Assembly (NCBI GenBank): GCA_964036195.1
Contig: OZ038454.1
Coordinates: 8,928,001 to 8,992,000, forward strand
Reading direction: 5' to 3'
DNA from: Sphaerolaimus hirsutus
Lineage: Eukaryota > Nematoda > Chromadorea > Monhysterida > Sphaerolaimidae
Length of the DNA: 64,000 bases
The notes under the pieces are model-generated. The model was given only the letters and a program-made list of their open reading frames with translations, did no database searches and was not told where the DNA came from. Positions within the stretch are counted from its first letter, which is position 1; each line of letters begins with the position of its first letter. The position numbers and the translations under genes were made by a program. Shown here in pieces: positions 32,301 to 41,683 of this stretch.

Positions 32301-35300
32301 CACGAAGATAAACGCGATTCGAAGACGTATTATATAGCTGAGCAAGTATCGCATCACCCGCCGATCTCAACATTTCACATCACTAATCGAGCAGCGGGGT
32401 ATAATGCGTTAGTGTGGTTTTATGGGACTTTTTAAAGGTTTTTGTAGTTTTTTGATTGTTGTATTGCAGTCGCTTGATCTTTCCGTGGTGCGGTTTGGTT
32501 GATTGGTAAAATTTGTGACAATAACACTCTGTGGCCAAGCAAATACAAGATATCTGAGTCCGAGTCCTACTTTCAAGATAGAAGTTTAATGCATTTAGTG
32601 ATAGTGATGTTTCAGACATCAGAAGCGTGTGCAAGGGCATTGGCTGATTTTTATATTACATCAAAATATTATTATAAAATAGTCGCACGCTTCAATAGAA
32701 GTTTGCTCACTAAAATACAACAAAACCAATATAGACAACAACCGATCTTAATTTTTATTGATGGTTCTCGCCTGCCGAAAATGTAAAACACGTGGTGCTG
32801 AAAATCAGTGCTGAAAGATTTCAGCTGCCGTTTTATTGAAAATAAATGTTTTATGCTTGTCTTTTTATAAAAATCGTTTTTCGACTGGTTAAAAAAACTC
32901 CTTTCACACCTAACCACACACTCTCACAACAGATGCGGCACAATTCTGGCGAAATCCAAATTCTACGGCAACTCTCTATCCGCAATCATGATCGGCGAAG
33001 GTCGCGTCAGTCTACTCGAAAGGGGCGAGGATTATACATTCACCCTGCCCTACGCTCACTGCAAGGGGCTCATATTGGGCACGTTGACAATGGAATTGGG
33101 TGGTGAGGTCAGTTCGGTTTGGTCCAGGTGTTTTTGTGAGGTGGTCGGGTGGACGATTCCGCGAGTTTTGAGTCAAGTGTAGAGTTTAGTTACAAGTGAA
33201 CTTATGGGTGGCAGCATTTTTTTCAATCCTTTAAATTCAAAAACATGATAACACATCAGTTCACTTACCGCTTTTTGTGTCATTTATACACTTCCGCATT
33301 GGCGTCAAGTTTATTTGTGGATCCTATACAGTCGCTTTATGGAGCCAGTCAATGTATCGATTTGACTCATATCATATTTGATTAGATGCTATCGAATTTA
33401 GCAATTTATTTTGCCTAAAATCTTCCAAAATCGACACAGGTCACGATCGCATGCGAGCGCACCCGCTACACAGCGGAAATCGACTTCAAATTGCGGCCGT
33501 TTTTTGGCGGCGCCGCGCAAATGAACGCGATCGCTGGCCGCATTAGGCTGGGCGAGAAAACGATGGCTACTTTCGAAGGACACTGGGATGGGGTTATAAC
33601 GCTGACTGATAAAGTTACAGGGGTTGGTGGCCTATACAGTGGTTTGGTAGTTTTTTGCGTGTGGTTATTGTGCCTACACACACTAGATTATTACTGAAAT
33701 TTCAAACAACTTAGGTAAACTGAAATTTCGAACAACTTATGGAGCTTCGAACGATTTGAGTTTACCGGAATGAGTCATTTTTAATTTCTGCGTGCTGTAG
33801 TTGGTTGATGTAAACTCGAAGCTGACTTGAATTTTCCATTTTTTTTCAAATTTCTGTGGTAATTTAGTATGTGGGCAGTCTCTTACGTTGGCATGGTGCC
33901 AAAGACGAATAAGACAACTAAAAAGTCCTCGTAAAATGTAAAACTGAAACATCTGAACGGTAACATTTTTTTTCGTATATCAATGCGATCACTTTCACAT
34001 CGTTAATTATGGTTGGCATGTTGCCAACGTAAACTTCACATGCTTGTATAAATTCTGTTTTAAACTCGTTTGTCTCTTGAAAACAAGGTATATTTTCTAT
34101 TTCTTCATAACCACCTCTGCAGGGCAGTGAAGTGTTGTGGGAGGCAAATCCAGAGACGGTGCGTCGCCGCTTGCCCCGTTATCAAGTCCCTTTGGATCAG
34201 CAGGATGAATGGGAGTCGCAGAGGTGGGTTCGTTTTTACGTTTGCATTCACAATCATTGGGGCCAGATTGAAGATTTAGTTAGGACGTAATGGGCCCACA
34301 CACGCTAGTTGACATCACAAATTTGTGTCAACTCAATGTCAACTGAATAACACAAAATATTTTTTAAAGCATCACACTTAACAGAAACAATGAAGTTTAA
34401 GTGTCATGATGTAAAATTAACCAGGTTCCATCAAATAGGGAAGTTGAAATCACATAATTCCAAAAATGTAGTCGACACGAATTCAGTTGACATCCAGCGT
34501 GTGTGGCTCCAATGCGCTCGAACCACGTGTGAGCGCATGAAATTGTAGGCACAACTGCATGCTGCTAATTGCATGCGCTTACTCGCATGTCGGGCGCATT
34601 ACGCCCTAATCGAATCTGACACCCTAGATTACGTTGACAAACGGTACGGCTTTACGGTAAACGGTACGGTACGGTAAATTTTCAATTTTCCGGTAAACGG
34701 TACGGTACGGTAAATTCCCAATTTTTCTGTAAACGGTACGGTACGGTGAATTTGAAAAGTGCGGTACGCGGGACGGTAAATTCTGCCACCCTACCCTAGA
34801 TGGTCATGCTAAAACGAGACTTCACATTCAGGCTTTGGTCCAAAGTGACGGAAGCGATAATGGACGGCGATCAGGTGCGAGCCACGGAAGAAAAGTTCGT
34901 TCTCGAAGATGCACAGAGGAAGCGCGCCCGAGAATTGAAGGTTGGTTGATAATTCTGCGAGAACCGATTCTAATCACCCAATTCTACCAAAGTGTGTCGT
35001 GGGTTCCGCAGGAAAGTGACGCGCCGCATGTGGCGCGTTTGTTCGATCGCGAGTCTAATGGCAACCTGTGGCAGTACAAATATGCAGACTACCGGCCGTG
35101 GGACGACACAGTGGACGTTAAACAGGTTTGTTTGTTGTTGTTGTTTTTTGTGGGGGGGGGGCTTCGTGAAATTTTCATCGAATTGTTGAACCTTGCGGTG
35201 GGTGCCTTGCAACTGTCAGAGTTGTATGCTATGCTTTGATATTGCACAATATATTGATACTAAAGCTGTAGAGGTCTTGTGTACCGGCGTCGGCAAAATT

Positions 35301-36264
35301 TAATTGGCGCCATCAAAAACTGCAAGTTGGCTGTTAAAACCAGAAAAAGTGATTCTGCGTGCGCTGTTGCGCTAGTTGGCAGGTGTCCAAAACTCCGCTA
35401 AACCCCCAACACAGGTGGAGAACGAGTTCTGCGTGCGCACGGTGGGGCGGACGCGCATGCAGCCAGTCCGATCCAGGTCGATTCACTCCATTCTGGGCGC
35501 CAAACCGGCCGTTGGTGAAATCGCCAGTCGAATAACCACTGATGACGGTGACGAGCGGGGGCTTGGCACGGATGATGAGAGGGATAATGGTGAGTTGCAC
35601 TTGCGGCGGATTTTTTTCCGATGAATTGGACTTATTCGTGATGAATTGGACTTATTCGAAAGGGGCCAGTTGAGATGTGAGAATGTAATATTTTTGTCGC
35701 GCTATATGACGTATGACGTTATAACAGCGATGACTTTTTCAACTTTTTATGAAAATCGCATGCGTAAAAAAATCGTTGGCACGCTTCCAGCGGGAACCAC
35801 GCGTGCAGGGTGTAAAGTAACTGGAGTATACTGTGCGCCGCACCGACAACGCCATCATTTTTCATACTAGCTCAAATAGCGTCTCGTATTTAGATAAGGA
35901 TTGACTGCAGCTCAGAACCCTGTTGTCCGTCTTACAGGAATATTTATATTTTCCATCACTCAAAATCCGCCCCTAACTCCTCATAAAAAAATCACCGGCA
36001 GACTCGATGCAAAAGCGGTCCGGCTCTCCGGAGTTGTGCGGCGCGGCCGAAATGAAACGCGTGATGGCTGACGCTCTAAAACCCGTGCACGACGAGCTGC
36101 GCACCGTGTGCGCCCACATCAAGGCGGGCAAGAACGCCAACGCGCACTCCCTGGACAGGTCCGTCACGCTGTTCGAGCTGTTCGGCGTTTTGGCCGTGTG
36201 TTTTGCAGTGCACGCGGTGCTCATGGCCTGGTTGGTCAGGAAATATTCGTGCAGCTATGATTGA
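14345..36264 (+). CDS. OSBPL8: ORP5/ORP8-type oxysterol-binding-protein-related protein
   Basis: Seventeen exons, 843 aa: 14345-14401, 14555-14746, 15083-15205, 16084-16172, 16721-16787, 18185-18304, 28912-29071, 29667-29681, 31259-31422, 31726-31913, 32162-32398, 32933-33107, 33440-33622, 34123-34223, 34832-34940, 35012-35125, 35415-35589 plus the terminal exon 36002-36264. The 19-residue exon 1 (MATPPVDDQ) is the least certain. A PH domain (about 60-165) includes KIRGTLRKWTKFYCVLKPG and WVGTVLLNTCELIERPSKKDG. An acidic linker leads to the lipid-binding domain, with KQVRPGMDLSKVVLPTFILE and the family fingerprint EQVSHHPP (about 452-459). The last 30 residues hold one hydrophobic tail anchor. 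ORP5/8 proteins sit in the ER and exchange phosphatidylserine for PI4P at plasma-membrane contacts. The length is close to the roughly 880-890 aa known in vertebrates. Intron 18305-28911 is mostly repeats. The neighbours are unrelated. Confidence 0.93.
15233..15583. mobile_element. TACCGTAT-family element in ORP5/8 intron
   Basis: It begins GCCGTATTTCCTCGAATTAC only 28 bp after exon 3 and ends GGGTATTTCGAGGAAATCGG. G- and C-runs and the inner ACGTGTGTTCCGC block match the family. Confidence 0.7.
16180..16560. mobile_element. hAT-like element inserted at a splice donor
   Basis: The left end TAGGGTTGAAAAAAAACG belongs to the family at 18778-20895 and 56552-56902; the right end reads GCGCCCTA. 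GGTGGGCC precedes it and GGTGAGCC follows it, a 7/8 match to an 8-bp TSD. The left copy overlaps the donor of ORP5/8 exon 4 (AG|GTGGGC), so the insertion duplicated that donor. Confidence 0.7.
18305..18777. repeat. GGCCATGTAGACCCGG foldback, left half
   Basis: Words such as GGCCATGTAGACCCGGC, CATGTAAGTCTACCCACTGG and, inverted, CGGGTCTACATGGCCAGTGG occur at 18350-18425 and 18735-18775. They resume after the hAT-like insertion at 20896-20945. Similar words occur near 15.6 and 16.0 kb. This is an older foldback element split by the hAT insertion. Confidence 0.55.
18778..20895. mobile_element. 2.1-kb palindromic hAT-like element, 8-bp TSD
   Basis: It starts TAGGGTTGGCCGATG and ends with the inverse CCAACCCTA. 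GGTAGAAT flanks it exactly on both sides (18770-18777 and 20896-20903). The two halves are long inverted copies: for example GGTGCGGCGACTCACTACAG near 19460 pairs with CTGTAGTGAGTCGCCGCACC near 20615. The arms meet near 20.03 kb. No transposase frame is visible. Confidence 0.85.
21590..21690. repeat. GGCGCC-rich repeat fragment
   Basis: A short cluster of GGCGCCAGCGCCAATG-type blocks resembles the interior of the TAGTGATG hAT-like family. Neither end is present. It lies in the long ORP5/8 intron. Confidence 0.45.
22112..22271. mobile_element. CACACACGCTAGTTGACA foldback MITE
   Basis: Arms of about 65 bp start GGCCCCACACACGCTAGTTG and end CAACTAGCGTGTGTGGGCC. They are nearly identical, including AATGTCAACTGG and CCCAATTC, and a short loop lies near 22190. 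160 bp in total. Confidence 0.8.
22800..23020. repeat. Irregular GGGGCTGAGTTTA repeats
   Basis: Several copies of TTAGGGGCTGAGTTTATGGG-like words lie just upstream of the satellite. Related words (TTAGGGGCTGAGTTTACAGG) reappear at 26040-26095 after it, so they bracket the array. Confidence 0.5.
23020..26040. repeat. Satellite, roughly 115/145-bp alternating units
   Basis: More than twenty diverged copies carry TTTTGACACTACATTACCAT, AACTTTCAATTTGTGAAATG and GGGTTTCTGATTGCACTGAT. Spacings of the TGACACTACAT motif alternate near 115 and 145 bp at the start. One TACCGTAT element (23975-24427) interrupts it. No coding frame is supported. Confidence 0.85.
23975..24427. mobile_element. TACCGTAT-family element with a visible empty site
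   Basis: It begins TACCGTATTTCCTCGAAATA and ends GTATTTCGAGGAAATACGGT. The flanks read ATTTGATA before and TGCACTCC after. An uninterrupted satellite copy at about 24885 reads ATTTGATATATGCACTCC, so exactly one TA was duplicated on insertion. Confidence 0.88.
26095..28110. repeat. 27-bp minisatellite inside 537-bp higher-order repeats
   Basis: The unit is close to GGGTCCCCAGGGGGTGCCAT plus TTTTGGG (27 bp). From about 27.1 kb, blocks of 537 bp repeat almost exactly (27206 to 27743). Each block also carries a unique segment with CAACCTTCAGTTGGGTTTTG, resembling an inverted Helitron 3' end. Because 27 is a multiple of three, both strands stay open and give long GVPRGCHFW-type frames, which I do not regard as genes. 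Confidence 0.85.
28486..28541 (+). mobile_element. Helitron-like 3' terminus
   Basis: The hairpin CCGACCGAAGGTCGG is followed by 11 bases and CTAG, then T. A hairpin about 10-12 bp upstream of a terminal CTRR followed by T is the standard Helitron 3' end. The segment from TTGTAGAGAACCACAAAAC to the end matches, inverted, the non-minisatellite part of the 26-28 kb blocks. The 5' end was not located. Confidence 0.65.
29786..30010. mobile_element. CTAGTTGACA foldback MITE, diverged copy
   Basis: The left arm GGCCCTACATGTACTAGTTG continues to TCAACTGGTTCCAATCCCAA. The right arm contains TTGAATTGGGATCG and ends AGCTAGTATGTTAGGCC. It matches the copies at 22112 and 43182. It lies in the intron after the 15-bp ORP5/8 microexon. 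Confidence 0.7.
30039..30749. mobile_element. hAT-like element CAGGGGTTTAG, 8-bp TSD
   Basis: The ends CAGGGGTTTAGTCC and CTAATGAACCCCTG are flanked by the exact direct repeat GTTTGTTG (30031-30038 and 30750-30757). CAGGGG ends with an 8-bp duplication are typical of hAT. A TACCGTATATCC element is nested at 30078-30225. Confidence 0.85.
30078..30225. mobile_element. TACCGTATATCC element nested in a hAT-like element
   Basis: It starts TACCGTATATCCTCGATTAA and ends GACTTATTCGAAGATATACG plus GTA. Direct repeats CTCGAATAACTCCCC lie inside. This is a sister family of the TACCGTATTTCC elements, sharing TACCGTAT and TCGAATA words. Confidence 0.75.
34292..34510. mobile_element. CACACACGCTAGTTGACA MITE in ORP5/8 intron
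   Basis: It begins GGGCCCACACACGCTAGTTG and ends TTGACATCCAGCGTGTGTGG. The ends match the family at 22112, but the interior is largely different. Confidence 0.65.
34635..34790. repeat. ACGGTACGGTAAA low-complexity repeat
   Basis: Repeated AACGGTACGGTACGGTAAA words lie in the intron just upstream of ORP5/8 exon 34832. They are diverged microsatellite-like copies without coding meaning. Confidence 0.6.
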
Positions 36265-38210
36265 GTTGAGTGTGTGGTTCTTTGATCGTACCTGGGCTTT
36301 GGATGTGGTTCAAGGGCAATATGTTTACAGAGTACCTTTCAGGCCATTTTCCAATGGCACTCGTAGCATTTGTTAAAATAATTTGTCATTCAATTTTCTT
36401 AAAAGACGATGCATGACATACCTGCACACAAGGAATAACAGAAAACATTATGCTACATTGTTTTTATTTTCCCCTCCTTTGTTACCAAAAGAGCCCGTAT
36501 GTGTGGTAGTATGCCGTGCATTGGCATGACAATTTATATCCGGGATGGTTACAAAAAAATTCATTATAATCATTTAATTACTGGAAGGTTTTTAGGAAAA
36601 AATTTTTATTTCAAATATAATACCTAAATATTATAAATGTGAATATATCAAAGCATTTTTACCTAGCTACATTTCTTCGAATCGATGCTATTTCGCATGC
36701 AAGGGATTTCTATTTGCATTCAAAAGACATCTTTAGATACTCAGTTTAGTTTAGGCATTTTGAGAGTTCTTCCCATTTTCATTTATACCATTCATATTTA
36801 CATGAATTAGTTTTATCCGATATTTTACCATTTATTTTTTTCATTTTTTTAACACGGTATTGTAATTATTTTCAACTTCACCGATTAAAAAATAGTTGCG
36901 CCACTGGGGTGTCCGCATTTTGTCAGATTTTTGTGGACAGAAGATGGATCTTAACATTTTATGGGCAACTTTTCTGACTTTAGACCTTGTCTTTTTATTA
37001 ACTTAAAAATTTACTTTTCACCGGGCACCGGTTGAACATCGCGACATGGTTGTACAGAATCCATCCATAAATATTTCGTTGTTCCGAAAGTTCGTGACTC
37101 TGTTTGTTGTCAAATTTACCGTTTGAGCTCACCTTTTAAAGCGTTACACCCGTTACCTGTAGTCGTTTCAGCTGTGATTATTTTAGACTTTCTGTAGATA
37201 GTGTTTTTCCAGATATATATATTTAAATATTTTCGGCCAGTATATATTTCTACACATAACTTTCCGTTCTGTACTTTGTGGCTTACAATTTGTACACTCG
37301 GCGGACATCACACTTGGTATTTATTGAAACCTACCATAACCCATCTGAATAATGAGCCAACAATTATAGTTTTTCATCGTATTATTTCGTTTTCACTGTG
37401 AAATAATTAATTACAAAATTTATTACAAGATTTTATTCATTAAATTATGGTAGGATTTTGCGCATACTTTGCGGTCCGCCGAGTATACGTAATTAATTTC
37501 TTGCCCTTTTTGCTTCTGATTGCCGTTTATCTTCCTAGACTAAACCTTGCATTTTGATATTAAAATATATATTTGGTGCGTTCCCAAAATATTGGTCACC
37601 TGGTATATATAATTTTAAACCGCCTCGTGGCCGTAATTCGGCAGGTAAGGCGTATTTAATCTGAGAAATACGCTGACCGATTTATTGTCATTCTGACTGG
37701 AAGCCGAAACAAACTTGTCTTTTAGTTAAAAATTTTTACTTATTTTTCGATCAGAGCTCACGTAGGATGCATAATACTGAACTCATATTTATCATAAATA
37801 TATCTGCATTTTGTTTTTCAAAAAAATTTCTGTAAATTACATAGATTTAGGTGATTTTGGGTTCACCCGTTTTTCTCCCATAAGTAAATACACCCTAAAT
37901 ATATGCATGTTGCGACACACTTTAGCCAGGGGATGTTATTCAAAATATATGGTTTAATAATCCTAGAGTTTTTATACCAGGTGTACTCTATTTTCGGTAC
38001 GCCATTAATATATCTTCATCCGCGGTTCAGATATCTCAGAATGAACAGACTCGGTACTTCTCTTTTTTGAAATATCCATTTAAATATCATATATTTACAC
38101 GTTGATCTGAACGGGTTATCCCAATACCCAGAACCAAATGCGATTTATTTTAAAAACTGCTCCTCTATACAAAGTGCTTTGAATTTTGCCGCCAAACATC
38201 AGGCGATGTC
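36265..38210. other. Intergenic, ORP5/8 to NF-YC
   Basis: 1.9 kb of AT-rich sequence lies between two genes on the same strand. It presumably holds the ORP5/8 3' UTR and the NF-YC promoter. I see no inverted repeats, tandem arrays or coding exons that I can support. Confidence 0.5.
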
Positions 38211-40971
38211 ATGGATGTGAACAAAATCTGTAAGTCGATCGGGTTGGAAGACAGCGGAGATGTGCACAACCAGCCCTCGACCAGTCGCCCGGTGAGTTGT
38301 AATTATGAGTTGGAAGGGCTTGTGCCGCTTGGCACGTGGCCCGTTCGGCATGTTGACAGCTGGTCGGGGGTTTCCACTTTTTTGACCCTTGTGGCGGCAT
38401 CTTAGATAGCAAATCTCTCCTCAGGAGGTATAGAAAAATTTTTGTATGATTTATGGCAAAATGTAGTGATTTTGGGTGAATTTTTGCGCAAATTTGACAA
38501 TGTTTTAACATCTTTTTGGCGCATATGCAAAATTACCCATTTGAAAATTTTCTGATTCACAAAAATGGCCTTTGAATTTGCAATATCCTGGTACTATGTC
38601 ATTTATGCTCCATGCAATCTTCACGAAATACTCCATAAGAACATCTTTTGAAAATGCAATCTGACCCAACCCCACTCAGACGGCGCCAATGGGCGCAGTG
38701 CCAAGTATCTTGCCAGCGCGCAGTGGCACCAAACCGGATAGGCGCAGAATGTACGATCCTCACAGGGAGTTAACTACGTTCTGGCCGAGAATCAGTAGAC
38801 ATATGAGAGCGCTGACCGATGTGCGTGGATGTTTTTGTATATTTTTCGTTTTCTGTTTGCATTCTAACGGGAATCCGACCCAGACCGGATCCAGATAATT
38901 TTCTTTTGTTTGCGGTCCGTATCGTGAATCCCCAACCCCGATCGTGATCGCGAAAAGTTCAAAAGCAGATCCCGATCCAGAATTTTTTTTGCCAAATTTG
39001 GAACATAATTTTTTTTGCACTGAAAAATGTGAACTGAAACAGCCATTATGCATTTTGTGACTTTGACATCCGACATCCGTGTGTGTTTTTAGAACTTCTG
39101 CCAAAAATTGAGAAAAACAATAAATGCTCGAATATTCCGAAAATTGTCAAACATCCCGATTCCGAGACCCCAATCCCTATCCCGAAAACTCAAAAAAACG
39201 AATCCCGATCCCCTTTTACCCTATTTTCTGTACACCCGCAGGGCGATGTCAGGGACGGCATCAGGTACTCCGAGCTGCCGCTAGCGCGCATGAAGAAGAT
39301 TATGAAGATCGACGATGAAGTCAAATCCTTTGTACGTCAACTATTCCCCCATTTCAATTTTGCGTCGTGTTATTTTGCGTCTCACTTATTTTTCTCGCGT
39401 CAGAAAATGATCAGCGCCGAGGTGCCGGCCATGTTGGCCAAGGCGTGCGAGGTGATGACCGAGGAGTTGACCCTGCGCGCCTGGTGCGTCACTGACGATC
39501 ATCGACGCAAGACTATGCAGGTGAATGGATTGGTAGGCTTTGATTTCGGGTTGTAGTGAATGCGAATGGTTTGAAATGCTTCTGCGGTGTCCTCGCATCT
39601 CGAGGTACTGGTGAATTATCTAATGCTAATTACAGCGTGAGCAATGCGCTTACGCAGCATACTGTAATGATGCATGCTTTTACACAGAATGATAGTGATT
39701 CTGGGGAAAACATGGTGAAAAGATACCGCCGCCGTTGAATAACTCCCCAGTCGAAACATAAAACAAAATGACATAATGCCGCTCCACACACAGCGATTTT
39801 TAAAACAAGTTCGAACGTTTTTTGGCAAAGTATGAATACCGTATTTCTCCTAATAGATAGGCGCCGTTCTATTTTTTTCATCAACTTGTTTACTTGCCGT
39901 TCTATTGGAGGTTGATGAAAAAATATATAAAAATTTTTTTTCGGTTAGATACATATAAAAACATGTAATAAAATATAAAAATGTGAGTTTTTTATATTTA
40001 TGTTTTTCCAGTTTTTACTAGATAGATTTTATTATACTTTTTAGGCATTTTATGAAATTATTTTTTTATTATTCTCAAAATCACCCATTTTCACTGCTAA
40101 TCACGATAGTTTACAATCTAACCCATTCACTTACCCCCACCCAGCGCTCCGACGTCTCCACGGCCATCTCCCAGTGCGAACAGTTCGACTTTCTGATCGA
40201 CATCGTGCCGCGCGCCGACGACGACAACGACGAGAAGGGCGCCGAGGCCAGCGACGAGCAGCCCCACGAGGAGGCCACTTTTAGAATTGAGATGCCGTCG
40301 CGACTCGCACATGGGCCTGCAGCGGGCCAGAATGTAAGTTTTGGATTGATTTTTTGAGTGGATTTTGTTGGGTTTACTGGGGTGGAAAAACATTGTTTTT
40401 TAAGAAACCATTTTTAAAAAAGGTGTTTTTAGATAACTAACCTGTGTTCTAAACTACAAGCAGGATAATAGGACACTGAATAAATAGTGTTTAGAAGCTT
40501 AGAGGAAAACGTGAAAACATTGTTTTAAAAAGCAACACTTTTTTAAAAACCCTCCGCCCACCCCATTTACTCATTATTTGTCATTGTCAGTTTCATGTCT
40601 TCAGGACGTGGTCGTAGAAGATGTGGACGACACGGAGCCGGTGATCCACATGCCCGCCACCGGCGCCGACGGCCAGCACTACGTCATTCAGGTAAGCTAG
40701 CACTAGATCAGTTGAGAGTTTTTAGTTATTGACATAAATACCTATTTTAATTTCATGTTCGATATTCTTCAAATGAAAAAAATTATCGAACAAATGAAGT
40801 TTGACGTCGTATTTTACAATGTCTTTTTTTCTTTTTCAGATGCCTGCATCAACGGCTAATGAGGCAAATGTACAAGAATACAATGTAGGCCCTGTGGCTT
40901 CATCGAGTGGTCGTTCGTTTCAACTTGCCGACAATGGTGCTCATGTTATTCGCCTTCCTGGTCTGTTTTAG
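38211..40971 (+). CDS. NFYC: NF-YC-like CCAAT-binding histone-fold subunit
   Basis: Seven exons, all phase 0, 278 aa: 38211-38291, 38680-38820, 39242-39331, 39404-39520, 40145-40333, 40605-40691, 40840-40971. The histone fold covers about residues 85-167: ELPLARMKKIMKIDDEV, KMISAEVPAMLAKACEVMTE, ELTLRAWCVTDDHRRKTMQ, then RSDVSTAISQCEQFDFLIDI and VPR. These match NF-YC motifs (LPLAR, ELTLRAW, FDFLIDIVPR). FWPRI precedes the fold as in other NF-YC proteins. NF-YC pairs with NF-YB and recruits NF-YA to bind CCAAT boxes in the nucleus. Compared with the usual EDVKMISAE, three residues (SFK, 103-105) are inserted at the exon 3/4 junction. The C-terminal tail is short and not obviously glutamine-rich. 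The start ATG gives a first exon ending cleanly at CCG|GTGAGT. Confidence 0.92.
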
Positions 40972-41026
40972 GTCCTTATTTTCGAGTAATGGTTGATTTT
41001 TTCGTTTGGATACTTTTTTCACGAAG

Positions 41027-41365
41027 ATGTTTTACATTTTCGAATTTGGTTTTCCAATTTTCTGTACAACCATAACTGGGGTTGTTGATGATGACAATCA
41101 TCCGAAAACACTTGAATCGCGCTCGAATATCGCAGACGAATCCAGTTCAAATTTAATGGCGCCCGATTCAAGCGCACTGCCGCAGTCGCCCCGATCGCAA
41201 AGATTGTCATTGTACACCAGCAATGATGACACGCCTGTCAGCAACAAATCACGTACAAATGTCAATGCAGATGTTGGCAGTCTGCCAGAAGGCAGTTGTG
41301 TGCAGTTAAATGTTGGTACAGACGATATTGTTGGACCGGTTAAAAAGGTGGCTAAATTGAGGTGA
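41027..41365 (+). CDS. Possible Ser/Asn-rich coding exon, unassigned
   Basis: An open frame of 112 codons from an ATG lies between the NF-YC stop and the XK-related start. It has protein-like composition (SSNLMAPDSSALPQSPRS, VGTDDIVGPVKKVAKLR) and ends at TGA, where AG|GTGATC could also be a donor. I found no acceptor that joins it in phase to either neighbour. It may be an alternative NF-YC tail exon, an exon of the next gene, or chance. Confidence 0.25.
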   Translation: MFYIFEFGFPIFCTTITGVVDDDNHPKTLESRSNIADESSSNLMAPDSSALPQSPRSQRLSLYTSNDDTPVSNKSRTNVNADVGSLPEGSCVQLNVGTDDIVGPVKKVAKLR

Positions 41366-41683
41366 TCGTGGATTTTTTTCTGTAATGTTTGATGTTTGTT
41401 GGCGTATTTAACATGTATGAGTTTTCGGAGTTTTCTTGAACTGGTACAGGTAATGAAATCTATCGCCGAAGAATTTATCACTTGTTTTTCACTTGTTTGT
41501 GCTTTTAATCCTTTGCGCGTAATCATTCCGCGGTGCGCTACTTAACCCTCACGTCAGCACTTCACCAAACTTCTGTCGCTTTCCAAACCCACTTTCTAGA
41601 ACCATCTAAATCACAATAGTCAACTAGCTTTCTTTTCACCAACTCCACTCAAAATGATTAAATAGCAATTGTCCTGGGTGAAA

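Noticed and set aside
40972..41365. Extending NF-YC into the 41027-41365 frame
   Set aside because: Exon 7 ends in TAG and no in-phase acceptor links exon 6 to this frame, so I left it as a separate low-confidence entry.
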